Source of the DNA: Thiomonas bhubaneswarensis
Lineage (GTDB): Bacteria > Pseudomonadota > Gammaproteobacteria > Burkholderiales > Burkholderiaceae_C
Length of the DNA: 64,000 nucleotides
Reading direction: 5' to 3'
NCBI RefSeq assembly: GCF_001418255.1
Contig: NZ_LIPV01000001.1
Span: 186,001 to 250,000, forward strand
Below, one piece after another: positions 1 through 8,014 of the stretch. The notes below the pieces were generated by a model. It ran no database searches. It was not told the DNA's origin and worked only from the letters and a program-made list of their open reading frames with translations. The stretch's first letter is position 1. Every line of letters starts with the position of its first letter. The translations under genes were made by a program, and so were the position numbers.

Positions 1-702
1 CAGGGCAAGGGCGTGACGGTGCATACCGGAGCGCGCATCGAATCCATCGAATCCAACCCGGCCGACCTCGCCGCGCCGCTGGCGGTGCGACTGTCCAGCG
101 GCGAGCGCCTGGCCGCCGATCTGGTGATCTCCGCGGCGGGGGTCAAGCCCAACATCGCCTTCCTCGAAAACTCGGGCGTGCGCTGCCTGCAGGGCGTGCT
201 GACCGACGAGCGCATGCAGACCAATGTACCCGGCATTTTTGCCGCGGGCGACTGCGCCGAGGCCTTCGATCCGCTGTATGGCAAGCCCATCGTCAGCGCC
301 ATCCAGCCCAACGCCGTCGATCAGGCCTATGTGGCTGCCATGAACATGGCGGGCAAGCACGCCAGGCTGCGCGGCGTGACCCAGATCAACGTGCTCGACA
401 CCCTTGGCCTGATTTCCGCGAGCTTCGGCCAGTGGCAGGGCGTGCCCGGCGGTCAGGGCGTGGAGCGCACCGACCGCGCGGGCTTTCGCCACCTGAGCCT
501 GCAGTTCGACGGCGATGTCATGGTGGGCAGCAACAGCATCGGCGCCACCGAGCACATCGGCGTGCTGCGCGGGCTGGTGGAAGGTCGGGTGCGACTCGGC
601 GCCTGGAAGGACCGGCTGCTCGACGACCCCACTCGGCTGATGGAAGCCTATCTCGCCAGCGCCCAGAGCCAGGACCGCCGCGGTGATGCGGTGGTGCACT
701 AA
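1..702 (+). CDS. FAD/NAD(P)H-dependent oxidoreductase, C-terminal part
   Basis: The reading frame is open from base 1, so the gene starts before the window and only its last 233 codons are seen. The piece carries the end of an NAD(P)H-binding fold and a typical second FAD motif (IFAAGDCAEA) of the pyridine-nucleotide-disulfide oxidoreductase superfamily, followed by a C-terminal domain. A MoaD-like gene follows after 6 bases. Known tungsten aldehyde:ferredoxin oxidoreductase operons contain an FAD/NADH subunit next to a MoaD-like gene, so this could be the electron-transfer subunit of such an enzyme. That is inference; NADH-nitrite reductase-like or rubredoxin-reductase-like enzymes are alternatives. 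Confidence 0.8.
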   Translation, partial: QGKGVTVHTGARIESIESNPADLAAPLAVRLSSGERLAADLVISAAGVKPNIAFLENSGVRCLQGVLTDERMQTNVPGIFAAGDCAEAFDPLYGKPIVSAIQPNAVDQAYVAAMNMAGKHARLRGVTQINVLDTLGLISASFGQWQGVPGGQGVERTDRAGFRHLSLQFDGDVMVGSNSIGATEHIGVLRGLVEGRVRLGAWKDRLLDDPTRLMEAYLASAQSQDRRGDAVVH

Positions 703-708
703 AGCGCC

Positions 709-1020
709 GTGAACCAACCCGGCATGAACGCCGCAGCAGCGCCCGCCCCGGAGAGGCCTCAGAGCGGGGCGCGCATCACCCTCAAGCTGATGGCCACGCT
801 CACCGACTATCTGCCCCAGCCGCGCCAGGGCCACCAGATCACCCTCGACATCGCCCCAGGCACGACGGTGCAGGACGTGATCGAGCGCTTTCGCCTGCCC
901 TGGAAACAGGTGCATCTGGTGCTGGTGGACGGGGTGTACCTCTATCCCGACCAGCGCGACACGCGCGAATTGCGCGACGGCGAAACCCTGGCGATCTGGC
1001 CGCCCGTGGCCGGTGGCTGA
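709..1020 (+). CDS. MoaD/ThiS family ubiquitin-like sulfur carrier protein
   Basis: A 103-residue protein ending in Gly-Gly, the C-terminus that MoaD and ThiS proteins need for adenylation and thiocarboxylation. The segment from about residue 22 (ITLKLMATLTDYLP) to the end (LAIWPPVAGG) fits the beta-grasp fold. A GTG start at 709 is used; an ATG at 724 would remove five residues and is equally possible because neither has a clear Shine-Dalgarno site. It follows the oxidoreductase closely, so the two are probably co-transcribed. The likely role is sulfur donation to a pterin dithiolene, perhaps dedicated to an enzyme encoded just upstream of the window. Confidence 0.8.
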   Translation: MNQPGMNAAAAPAPERPQSGARITLKLMATLTDYLPQPRQGHQITLDIAPGTTVQDVIERFRLPWKQVHLVLVDGVYLYPDQRDTRELRDGETLAIWPPVAGG

Positions 1021-1041
1021 CCGCGCCGAGCCCGCACGCGC

Positions 1042-1341
1042 ATGTACGGCCTCGATGCCCCGGCACGCACCCGGCTCGACATGACCCTGACGCGCGCCGA
1101 CTTCGCCCGGCAGATCCGCGCGGCCTTCCCTTCGGCTCGTGAACCTTCACCCGGCCTGTTTTCAGGGCAGGACGAAGGATGTGAATGGTCGGTGCAACTT
1201 CAACCTGCCGCCCCGCTCAAGCTCGGGCTGTTCGAGCTCGAACGCTGGTGGGTCGATGTCGCGGTGTTGGCGCAGTCTGCGGCCGAGCGGGCGCAATGGT
1301 GGCAGCGCTTCAGCGCCCACTTTCAGAAAGGCGGCGGGTAA
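1042..1341 (+). CDS. Small hypothetical protein in the MoaD-like gene cluster
   Basis: A 99-residue soluble protein that I do not recognise. It has several Trp and Phe residues in its second half (ELERWWVDVAVL, AQWWQRFSAHF) and no signal peptide or membrane segment. An internal ATG at 1081 (MTLTRADF) is a plausible alternative start. It lies 21 bases after the MoaD-like gene in the same direction, so it probably belongs to that operon. Its last 32 bases overlap the end of the convergent glycosyltransferase gene. No function can be assigned from sequence alone. Confidence 0.6.
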   Translation: MYGLDAPARTRLDMTLTRADFARQIRAAFPSAREPSPGLFSGQDEGCEWSVQLQPAAPLKLGLFELERWWVDVAVLAQSAAERAQWWQRFSAHFQKGGG

Positions 1342-2488
1342 GCTGGGAGCTGGTCTGAGCATCCACCCGCTCGGCCTCGCGCAGAATGGCGTCGAGAATG
1401 ACAGGCACCTCGAACACCGCACGGTTGTGATGCGCCGCCACCCGGGCTCGGCAGGCGGGCAGATCGGCCAGAAACGCGGGCAGCGCCGCGCCGATGCCGC
1501 GAAAACTCGGCAGCACCAGGCCGAAGCCGTTGTCGCGCACCCAGTCGGTGTTGTAGCGCTCCTGCGGCATAGTCCAGGCATTGCGGGCAACGATGACTGG
1601 CAGCCCCAGATGCAGCGCCTCGCTGAGCGAACCGGGGCCGGGCTTGCCGATGAAAAAGTCGCCCAGCCGCATGGTCTCGGCCACCTCGCTGGTGAAGCCC
1701 ATCACCAGTCTGGGCGCCGTGGCCGGCAATAGCAGCAACCGCTCGGCCAGACGGACGTTGTGGCCGCACATCAGTATCAACTGCACATCGGGCAGACGCT
1801 CGGCAATGGCCAGCATGCTGCGCGAACCGTGGCCGCCGAACATCACCACCCCGACCGGACGCGCCGGATCGAAACCCAGTTCCCGCAGTCGGGCCTCGCG
1901 GTCGAAGCCGGTGGGGGGGCGATAAAAGTCCGGCCGAATGATCATGCCCGATGTCGCGTGCACCTTGTCGGCAGGAAAACCTGCGTCCAGCGCCTGATTC
2001 ACCGCGTGCGGCGTGCCGCAGATGAGGTGCTGATCCTGGCCCTGCTCCATCCAGAAATGCGGCGGAAAATCGGCCAGATCGGTCAGCAGGGTCACGTACG
2101 GCACCCCCGGCAGCGTGGCCGTCAGACTTTCAAAGAGCGAACGATTGAAGTTGGGAATGAGCGACACCACCAGATCGGGCTCGGTGCGCAGCCAGTGCAG
2201 CTTGAGAATCTTCAGCAGCGTGGGGTGCAGCAACCTCAACGCGCCCTGCAGCAACTTCAGTTCGTGCCGCAGGCCGATGGTCAGCCCGCGCGCCAGGCGG
2301 GCGTTGTAATAGTCTTCAGGCGAAAACGTGTATTTGCGCAAGGTGCCCTGGGGATCGAGCACTTCGGTCAGATTGACCAAGCGCACCTGCCACGGCAGGC
2401 CACTCTGGGCGATGCTTTGCTGTAGCGCCAAGGCCGAGGCCCGGTGGCCGCCGCCGGCGTTGAAATAGATCAGATCGACTGTTTTCAT
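1310..2488 (-). CDS. GT28-type glycosyltransferase (MGDG synthase/MurG-like)
   Basis: A 392-residue protein with the two-domain architecture of MurG and of the diacylglycerol glycosyltransferases. The N-terminal glycine-rich loop (YFNAGGGHRAS) is the hallmark of that group, and the C-terminal donor-binding domain has GKPGPGSLSEAL around residue 285. It probably transfers a sugar to a lipid at the inner face of the membrane, but donor and acceptor cannot be told from sequence. ATG at 2488 is preferred over GTG at 2494 because AGG lies 5 bases upstream. The gene stands alone, divergent from the alanine-rich lipoprotein and convergent with the small gene before it. Confidence 0.8.
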   Translation of the reverse strand: MKTVDLIYFNAGGGHRASALALQQSIAQSGLPWQVRLVNLTEVLDPQGTLRKYTFSPEDYYNARLARGLTIGLRHELKLLQGALRLLHPTLLKILKLHWLRTEPDLVVSLIPNFNRSLFESLTATLPGVPYVTLLTDLADFPPHFWMEQGQDQHLICGTPHAVNQALDAGFPADKVHATSGMIIRPDFYRPPTGFDREARLRELGFDPARPVGVVMFGGHGSRSMLAIAERLPDVQLILMCGHNVRLAERLLLLPATAPRLVMGFTSEVAETMRLGDFFIGKPGPGSLSEALHLGLPVIVARNAWTMPQERYNTDWVRDNGFGLVLPSFRGIGAALPAFLADLPACRARVAAHHNRAVFEVPVILDAILREAERVDAQTSSQLTRRLSESGR

Positions 2489-2531
2489 CGGCACCTAGTG
2501 AGGCGGAGCAGCGCGGGCTGCGTTATCCATG

Positions 2532-2550
2532 TGACGACATTACCACGTCA
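2532..2550. promoter_or_regulatory. Short dyad in divergent promoter region
   Basis: The 199-base divergent region between the glycosyltransferase and the lipoprotein contains TGACG and its inverse CGTCA separated by 9 bases. This could be an operator for either gene, but the arms are only 5 bases long and it may be chance. Closer to the lipoprotein, TTGACG occurs twice in tandem (about 2626-2637). Confidence 0.25.
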
Positions 2551-2687
2551 TAGTTTCAGCCAAGCACGGGAAAATTGTAAATTTCACCGCCACCAGATTG
2601 AGAAAATGCGCAAAATCGGGTTTTATTGACGTTGACGTCGGCGCCTGCGTCGATACTCACCCCCAAAAATCCGGACTTGGAGTCATC

Positions 2688-3059
2688 ATGAAATTCAAAC
2701 TTGCCCTCATTGCTGCAGCCATGCTTTCACTCGCCGCCTGTCAGAAGGCTCAAGAGGCCGCCAGCAACGCGGCCAGCGCCGCCCACTCGGCGGCAAGCTC
2801 GGCGATGGCCGCTGGCGCCAGCGCAGCGGGTGCCGCCGCCAGCGCGGCACACGGTGCTGCGGCCACTGCTGCGAGCGCGGCGGGTGGCGCGATGGATCAT
2901 GCCGCGAGTGCCGCGCAGGGCGCGGCCAGTGCTGCGGGCCACGCGGTCGACAACGCCGCCAGCGCAGCCAAGGAAGCCGCGGCGTCGGCCGTGCATTCGG
3001 GTGCGGCTGCCGTCTCCGATGCCGCAAACAAGGTCAAGGAAGCCACCACCAAGCCCTGA
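2688..3059 (+). CDS. Alanine-rich lipoprotein of low complexity
   Basis: A 123-residue protein beginning with a lipoprotein signal peptide (MKFKLALIAAAML...LAAC, lipid-anchored Cys at residue 19). The mature part is about half alanine with regularly spaced Ser, His, Gly and charged residues in repeats such as NAASAA and AASAAHGAA, and it ends in a Lys-rich tail. It should form long surface-active helices, like small Lpp- or LEA-like envelope proteins. ATG at 2688 is preceded by GGAG at the right distance. An intrinsic terminator follows at once, so it is a single-gene transcript. The exact role is unknown; a stress-related envelope protein is a guess. Confidence 0.8.
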   Translation: MKFKLALIAAAMLSLAACQKAQEAASNAASAAHSAASSAMAAGASAAGAAASAAHGAAATAASAAGGAMDHAASAAQGAASAAGHAVDNAASAAKEAAASAVHSGAAAVSDAANKVKEATTKP

Positions 3060-3077
3060 GCCCCGTCTGCGGCCAGG

Positions 3078-3110
3078 AAAAGCGGCGAACTTCGGTTCGC
3101 CGCTTTTTTT
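3078..3110 (+). terminator. Intrinsic terminator after the lipoprotein gene
   Basis: A perfect 9-bp stem (GCGGCGAAC / GTTCGCCGC) with a TTCG tetraloop is followed by seven T residues. On the other strand it is followed by four T, so it may also stop transcription of the convergent ABC transporter genes. Confidence 0.93.
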
Positions 3111-3124
3111 GCGCCACGGCCGCA

Positions 3125-4474
3125 TCAGGTGATTTCGGCTTCCGGGTTGTCGAGGCTGAACACCTCAGCGTTATCGTCATAGGCGTAGATCTCGGCGTAG
3201 CGGCCCCAGTCGATCGCGGTATCGAGCACGCGCCGCGCCTCGTCCTCGCTGAGGTGGTCCTCGAGCTCGGTGAGAAAGCGCGAGTCGGGCGCGCGGTGGT
3301 TGTAGCGCTCGTCGAGCACGGTGCGGATGCGCGCCACCAGCGGCACATGCTCGATCAGGTGGCGGGCGAAGATCTGCTTGCGCTCTTGCAGCGTGCCATC
3401 GACGAACTGCCTTCCTGCGGGCAGCAGCATGATGTCGCCCTCCTCCGCCTGGGCGAACCCCAGCAGTTCCGCGCCCTCGATGAGCGGGAAGAGTTCGTCC
3501 ACCGAGAAGTGCATGTCCTCGGCGAGTTCGGGCAGGCTGATGCGGGTGTTGGCGCTGCTCTTTTCAAGCGCATCGAGTTCTTCGAGCAGACCGGCCAGGG
3601 CGTTAACCGACAGCGAAGGCAGGCGCAGGCCGATGCCCGGCACCTGCTTGCGTACCGCGTCGCGCCCGGTGGGGCGGGCGGTCATGGCGCCATAAATGCC
3701 CTCGACCAGATCGCGGAACTCGGTGGATTCGCGGTCGCGCGGATGCGGCAGATCGATGCGCATTTCGCTGATCACCCGCCCCGGGTTCGATCCCAGGATG
3801 ACGATGCGGTCGGCCATGAGCACGGCCTCCTCGATGTTGTGCGACACCAGCAGAATGCCCCGGGTGGGAATCTTGCGCTCGGCCCACAGGTCGAGCAAAT
3901 CGGTGCGCAGGGTCTCGGCGGTGAGCACGTCGAGCGCGGAGAAGGGCTCGTCCATCAGCAGCACGTCGGGGTTGATGACCAGGGCGCGGGCGAAACCCAC
4001 GCGCTGGCGCATGCCGCCCGACAGCTCGCGCGGATAGGCCGACTCGAAGCCGTCGAGGCCGATGAGGTCGATGGCCGCGAGTGCGCGGGAGCGGCGCTCG
4101 GCGGGTGGCACCTTGAGCGCTTCCAGCCCCAGCTCGACGTTCTGCAGCACCGTCAGCCAGGGAAACAGCGCAAAGCTCTGGAACACCATGGCAAGGCCGG
4201 GCACCGGTCCGTCGATCGGTTCGCCCCGGTGCAGCACCGTGCCGCTGGTCGCGGGCACCAGCCCCGCCAGGGTGCGCAGCAGGGTGGACTTGCCCGAGCC
4301 GGAGCGGCCCAGCAGCACCAGAATTTCGCCGTCGCGCAGATCGAGATCGACGCCGTCGAGAATGGTCAGCTCGCTGCCCTCGGGCGTGCGGTAGGCCTTG
4401 CGCACCCCTGCCAGATGGAAGATGGGCACGGCATCTGCGACTTGGTTCGGGTCGAGCGTGGGAGCGGCTTGCAT
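3125..4474 (-). CDS. ABC transporter ATPase (NitT/TauT type) with C-terminal AAA-associated domain
   Basis: A 449-residue ATPase. Walker A GRSGSGKS is at residues 56-63, the Q-loop at 98, the signature LSGGM at 150-154, Walker B LLMDEP near 171-176 and the H-loop His at 211. This core matches the nitrate/sulfonate/taurine/bicarbonate importer family. An extra domain of about 165 residues follows, resembling the AAA-associated C-terminal domain found in a subset of these ATPases. AAGGAG precedes the ATG. The permease gene lies 13 bases upstream, so the two form an operon. No periplasmic binding protein gene is nearby, so the substrate is unknown. Confidence 0.92.
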   Translation of the reverse strand: MQAAPTLDPNQVADAVPIFHLAGVRKAYRTPEGSELTILDGVDLDLRDGEILVLLGRSGSGKSTLLRTLAGLVPATSGTVLHRGEPIDGPVPGLAMVFQSFALFPWLTVLQNVELGLEALKVPPAERRSRALAAIDLIGLDGFESAYPRELSGGMRQRVGFARALVINPDVLLMDEPFSALDVLTAETLRTDLLDLWAERKIPTRGILLVSHNIEEAVLMADRIVILGSNPGRVISEMRIDLPHPRDRESTEFRDLVEGIYGAMTARPTGRDAVRKQVPGIGLRLPSLSVNALAGLLEELDALEKSSANTRISLPELAEDMHFSVDELFPLIEGAELLGFAQAEEGDIMLLPAGRQFVDGTLQERKQIFARHLIEHVPLVARIRTVLDERYNHRAPDSRFLTELEDHLSEDEARRVLDTAIDWGRYAEIYAYDDNAEVFSLDNPEAEIT

Positions 4475-4487
4475 CGGAACTCCTTGT

Positions 4488-6200
4488 TCAATCGAGCCGC
4501 ACGCGGGTGGCGGCGATTTGATAGAGGCGGTGCCAGACCAGACGGTTAATGGCGATGACGTAAAGCGCCATCACGCCCACACCCAGCCCGACCTTGAGCA
4601 TCTGCCCCTGCTGCGTGGCCTCGGTGATGTAGGCGCCCAGCCCGGTGGCGACCAGGGTGTGGCTGCCCCAGCTCACCACTTCGGCCACGATGCTGGCGTT
4701 CCACGCCCCGCCCGAGGCGGTGAGCGCACCGGTGACGAAGCCGGGGAACACCGCTGGCAAGTACAGCTTGCGCCACAGCAGCCAGCCGCGCAGACCGAGG
4801 TTGCGACCGGCCTCGCGCAGATCGCTTGGGATGCTTGAAGCCGCGCCGATGACCGAAAACAGGATGTACCACTGACTACCCAGGATCATTAGCGGCGCGG
4901 TGAATACGTTGACATTCAGATGCCAGTGCACGATGGCCACGACCACCAGCGGAAACAGCAGGTTGGCCGGAAACGCCGCGAGAAACTGCGCCACCGGCTG
5001 CGCCACCGCGGCCCAGCGCGGGCGCAGACCGATCCAGATGCCCAGCGGCACCCAGATCAGCGCCGAAATTGCCACCAGCACGAACACTTTCAGCGCGGTG
5101 AACGCCCCGAGCAGCAGCACATGCCCGACCTGCGGCCAGCCGAAGTCGCGCGGCAGCACCAGCACCAGAGCGACGATCAGCCCCAGGGTGAACAGCACTA
5201 CGCAGGCGACGAACACCCGGTCTCCCCAGACCGAACGCTGGCGCTGCGCCGGGCGGTGCAGAGGCACCGCAGGCAGCAACCGCACGCTGATCTCCCACAG
5301 CACGGCGGGCAACCGCGCCAGCCGCTGGGTGAGGCGGGTGCGCCGCAGGAAGTCGAGCACCACCGAGCGCGGCGCATCCACGCTGACGGTGTTGTCCAGG
5401 CGGAACTTGTCGGCCCAGGCGACGATGGGGCGGAACAGCAGAAAGTCGTACGACAGAATCACCACGACCATGGCGAGAATCGCCCAGCCGATCGCGCCCA
5501 GATTTTTCGCCGCGATGGCCGCCGCGATGTACGAGCCCACGCCCGGCACCGAGACCTGCTGACCGGAGACGGTCAACGCCTCGGCGGCCACGACGAAGAA
5601 CCAGCCGCCGGACATGGACATCATCGCGTTCCACAGCAGACCGGGGGCGGCGTAGGGCAGCTCCAGCTTCCAGAACCGCTGCCAGGCGTTGAGGCGATAG
5701 AGCGTGGCGGCCTCGCCCAGATCGCGCGGCACGGTCTTGAGCGACTGGTAGAGGCTGAAGGTCATGTTCCAGACCTGCGACGTCCATACCGCGAAGATCA
5801 CCGCGAACTGCAGCCCGAGCATGCTGCCCGGAAACAGCGCGATGAACCCGGTCACGGTGATGGACAGATAGCCCAGGATGGGCACCGACTGCAGTACGTC
5901 GAGCAGCGGCACCATGATTCTCTCGGCGTAGCGGTTGTTGGCCGCGATCCAGGCATAGATCAACGTGAACACCGTGCTGGCGGCCAGCGCGGCGAGCATG
6001 CGCAGCACGGTGTAGAGCGCGTATTGCGGCAGATCGCCCGGATCGAGCGACAGTGCCACAGTCTCGCCCAGATGGAAGGGCTGCGCCATCTGTCGGCTGG
6101 CGTGGCCGATGATGAGCAGCATGCCGATGACCAGGGGCAGCGCGATCAGATCGCGGCGGTTGGGCAGCGGCAGAGCCAGCGGACGCAGATTGAGGGCCAT
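4488..6200 (-). CDS. ABC transporter permease, two fused NitT/TauT-type permease domains
   Basis: A 570-residue inner-membrane protein made of two tandem binding-protein-dependent permease units, one near residues 60-260 and one near 350-550, each with about five or six hydrophobic segments. Most permeases of this family are single units that dimerise; here both halves are in one chain. I chose the ATG at 6200 (MALNLRPLALPLP) because the 69 codons upstream lack membrane character and have poor coding quality. It is co-transcribed with the ATPase that follows. An anion importer is likely, but the substrate is undetermined. Confidence 0.9.
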   Translation of the reverse strand: MALNLRPLALPLPNRRDLIALPLVIGMLLIIGHASRQMAQPFHLGETVALSLDPGDLPQYALYTVLRMLAALAASTVFTLIYAWIAANNRYAERIMVPLLDVLQSVPILGYLSITVTGFIALFPGSMLGLQFAVIFAVWTSQVWNMTFSLYQSLKTVPRDLGEAATLYRLNAWQRFWKLELPYAAPGLLWNAMMSMSGGWFFVVAAEALTVSGQQVSVPGVGSYIAAAIAAKNLGAIGWAILAMVVVILSYDFLLFRPIVAWADKFRLDNTVSVDAPRSVVLDFLRRTRLTQRLARLPAVLWEISVRLLPAVPLHRPAQRQRSVWGDRVFVACVVLFTLGLIVALVLVLPRDFGWPQVGHVLLLGAFTALKVFVLVAISALIWVPLGIWIGLRPRWAAVAQPVAQFLAAFPANLLFPLVVVAIVHWHLNVNVFTAPLMILGSQWYILFSVIGAASSIPSDLREAGRNLGLRGWLLWRKLYLPAVFPGFVTGALTASGGAWNASIVAEVVSWGSHTLVATGLGAYITEATQQGQMLKVGLGVGVMALYVIAINRLVWHRLYQIAATRVRLD

Positions 6201-6312
6201 GGGCGCGAGCGGGAACGGAAATGGCGGGCCAAAAGCGCTGAAGTCTAGCGAGATGGCGATGAATTTTCGATCTTGCGCGCCGATCGCCTCCTCATGCAGA
6301 CGTATCCGGACG

Positions 6313-6351
6313 TTTCGCGCGAAAAGGCACTGCCCGATCTCCGTTTCGCGC
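6313..6351. promoter_or_regulatory. Palindrome plus half-site upstream of the CDF exporter
   Basis: TTTCGCGCGAAA (6313-6324) is a perfect 12-base palindrome, and the half-site TTTCGCGC recurs at 6344-6351, 31 bases or about three helical turns further on. It lies in the 205-base divergent region between the ABC permease and the metal exporter. It is a candidate operator for a metal- or stress-responsive regulator; no regulator gene is adjacent. Confidence 0.4.
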
Positions 6352-6405
6352 CTCGCCAGGTGGGGCAATCGATGTCTTTTCGCCAACCCCATGCACAATG
6401 CAGGC

Positions 6406-7341
6406 ATGCAAGCCAGAACCTATCTTCGCGCCTCGCTGGTGGCGGCCCTCGTCGTCATCAGTCTGAAGCTGCTCGCCTGGAAAGTCACCGGCTCGGTAGG
6501 CTTTCTGTCGGACGCTATGGAGTCCATCGTCAACGTCGCCGCAGCGGCGTTCGCGCTGTTCATCGTGCGCATCGCCGAGGCGCCGCCCGACGCTGATCAC
6601 CCCTACGGTCACACCAAGGCGGAGTATTTCTCCAGCGGCATCGAAGGCTTGCTCATCGGTGTGGCCGCGGTGCTCATCATGATCGAGGCCGGCCATCGCC
6701 TGACCCATCCGCAGCCCATCAGCGACGTGCCTCTGGGCGCGGTGATTTCGGCGCTGGCCACCGCCATCAATCTGGGCGTGGCGCTGTGGATGTTGCGGGG
6801 CGCGCGGCGGCTGCGCTCCATCGTGATCGAAGCCGATGCCCGCCACCTGATGACCGACGTCTGGACTTCCGCGGGGGTGATCGCCGGGGTGCTCTTGGTG
6901 CCGATCACAGGCTGGCTCTGGCTCGATCCGGTGATCGGCATTGCGGTGGCGCTGCACATCCTGAGCGAAGCCTTTTCACTCGTGAAGCGCTCGGTGGACG
7001 GGCTGATGGACAAGTCGATGGACGATGACGATCTGGCCGGTCTGCAGGCCGTTCTCGACCGCTTTCGCTCGGCCGACCTGCGTTTCGACCATGTGCGCAC
7101 GCGCGTGGCCGGCACCCGCCGCTTCGCCTCGATGCACCTGCACATGCCGGGACACTGGACGCTGCAGCGTGCGGCCAACTGCCGCTACGCCGTGGAGAAG
7201 GCGCTGCTCGAAGCCTATCCCGGTATGTCCGTGACCATCGAAATGCTCACCTCCGCACAGGAAAGCCTGCAGGAGGAAAATGCGCAGATGTCGGTCCACG
7301 CCGAGTGCTCACAACAACACCCGGCGCCTCAGCAAGACTGA
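6406..7341 (+). CDS. Cation diffusion facilitator (CDF) family transporter
   Basis: A 311-residue divalent-metal/proton antiporter with six predicted membrane segments in the first 210 residues and a ferredoxin-like cytoplasmic domain after that. The conserved DHPYGHTKAE motif joins TM2 and TM3, and HLMTD in TM5 supplies the His and Asp of the transport site. In TM2, Glu and Asn occupy the positions where Zn/Cd exporters such as YiiP have Asp and Asp, which suggests a different metal preference. The C-terminus has an extra His/Cys/Gln tail. ATG at 6406 is used; ATG at 6391 is possible. A CACAAT hexamer lies 6 bases upstream, so the mRNA may be nearly leaderless. Confidence 0.88.
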   Translation: MQARTYLRASLVAALVVISLKLLAWKVTGSVGFLSDAMESIVNVAAAAFALFIVRIAEAPPDADHPYGHTKAEYFSSGIEGLLIGVAAVLIMIEAGHRLTHPQPISDVPLGAVISALATAINLGVALWMLRGARRLRSIVIEADARHLMTDVWTSAGVIAGVLLVPITGWLWLDPVIGIAVALHILSEAFSLVKRSVDGLMDKSMDDDDLAGLQAVLDRFRSADLRFDHVRTRVAGTRRFASMHLHMPGHWTLQRAANCRYAVEKALLEAYPGMSVTIEMLTSAQESLQEENAQMSVHAECSQQHPAPQQD

Positions 7342-7384
7342 AGCGAAAACCGAACACCCCACGTTTACCGCCCCGGAGAGATCC

Positions 7385-8011
7385 ATGCAACTCACCAGCC
7401 CCGCCTTCACCGATGGTCAGCCGATTCCCCCGCAATACGCTTTCTGCAAGCCCTCGGCCGTGGGTCATGTGGCCCTGTCGAACAACTTCAACCCGCCGCT
7501 GGCCTGGTCGGGCGTGCCCGAAGGCGCCAGAAGCCTGGTGCTGATCTGCCACGACCCCGACGTGCCCAGCCGCGCTGACGATGTCAACCTCGAAGGCCAC
7601 GTCGTTCCGTCCGACCTGCCGCGGGTGGACTTCTATCACTGGCTGCTGGTGGACATTCCCGTCAGCCGCAGCCAGATCGGCGAAAAAGAGTTCAGCCACG
7701 AGGTCACCGCGCGCGGCAAGCCCGGGCCGGATTGCGCCGACGGCATGCGCCAGGGTGTGAACGACTACACCGCCTGGTTTGCCGGCGACCAGGACATGGC
7801 GGGCCAGTACTTCGGCTACGACGGCCCCTGCCCGCCCTGGAACGACAGCCTGCTGCACCATTACATCTTCACCCTCTACGCCCTCGATGTGCCGCGTTGT
7901 CCGGTCGAGGGCAGCTTCACCGGGGCGCAACTGCGCGCGGCCATCGCTCCGCATGTGCTGGCCCAGGCCAGTCTCACTGGCACCTACACCCTCAACCCCG
8001 CCTTGCGCTGA
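7385..8011 (+). CDS. YbhB/YbcL-type phosphatidylethanolamine-binding protein (PEBP)
   Basis: A 208-residue cytoplasmic protein of the Raf-kinase-inhibitor-like family. The conserved anion-pocket signatures are HDPDVPS near residue 56 and YDGPCPPW with the following HHYIFTLYAL near residue 140. It has an insertion between these motifs compared with the usual length of about 160 residues. GGAGAG lies just before the ATG. The biochemical role of bacterial PEBPs is largely undefined. It follows the CDF gene by 43 bases and the next small gene follows by 3 bases. Confidence 0.88.
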   Translation: MQLTSPAFTDGQPIPPQYAFCKPSAVGHVALSNNFNPPLAWSGVPEGARSLVLICHDPDVPSRADDVNLEGHVVPSDLPRVDFYHWLLVDIPVSRSQIGEKEFSHEVTARGKPGPDCADGMRQGVNDYTAWFAGDQDMAGQYFGYDGPCPPWNDSLLHHYIFTLYALDVPRCPVEGSFTGAQLRAAIAPHVLAQASLTGTYTLNPALR

Positions 8012-8014
8012 CCC

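Noticed and set aside
2750-3050. Repetitive look of the lipoprotein gene as a possible CRISPR or tandem DNA repeat
   Set aside because: There are no constant-length repeats and spacers at the DNA level; the repetition is amino-acid composition only.
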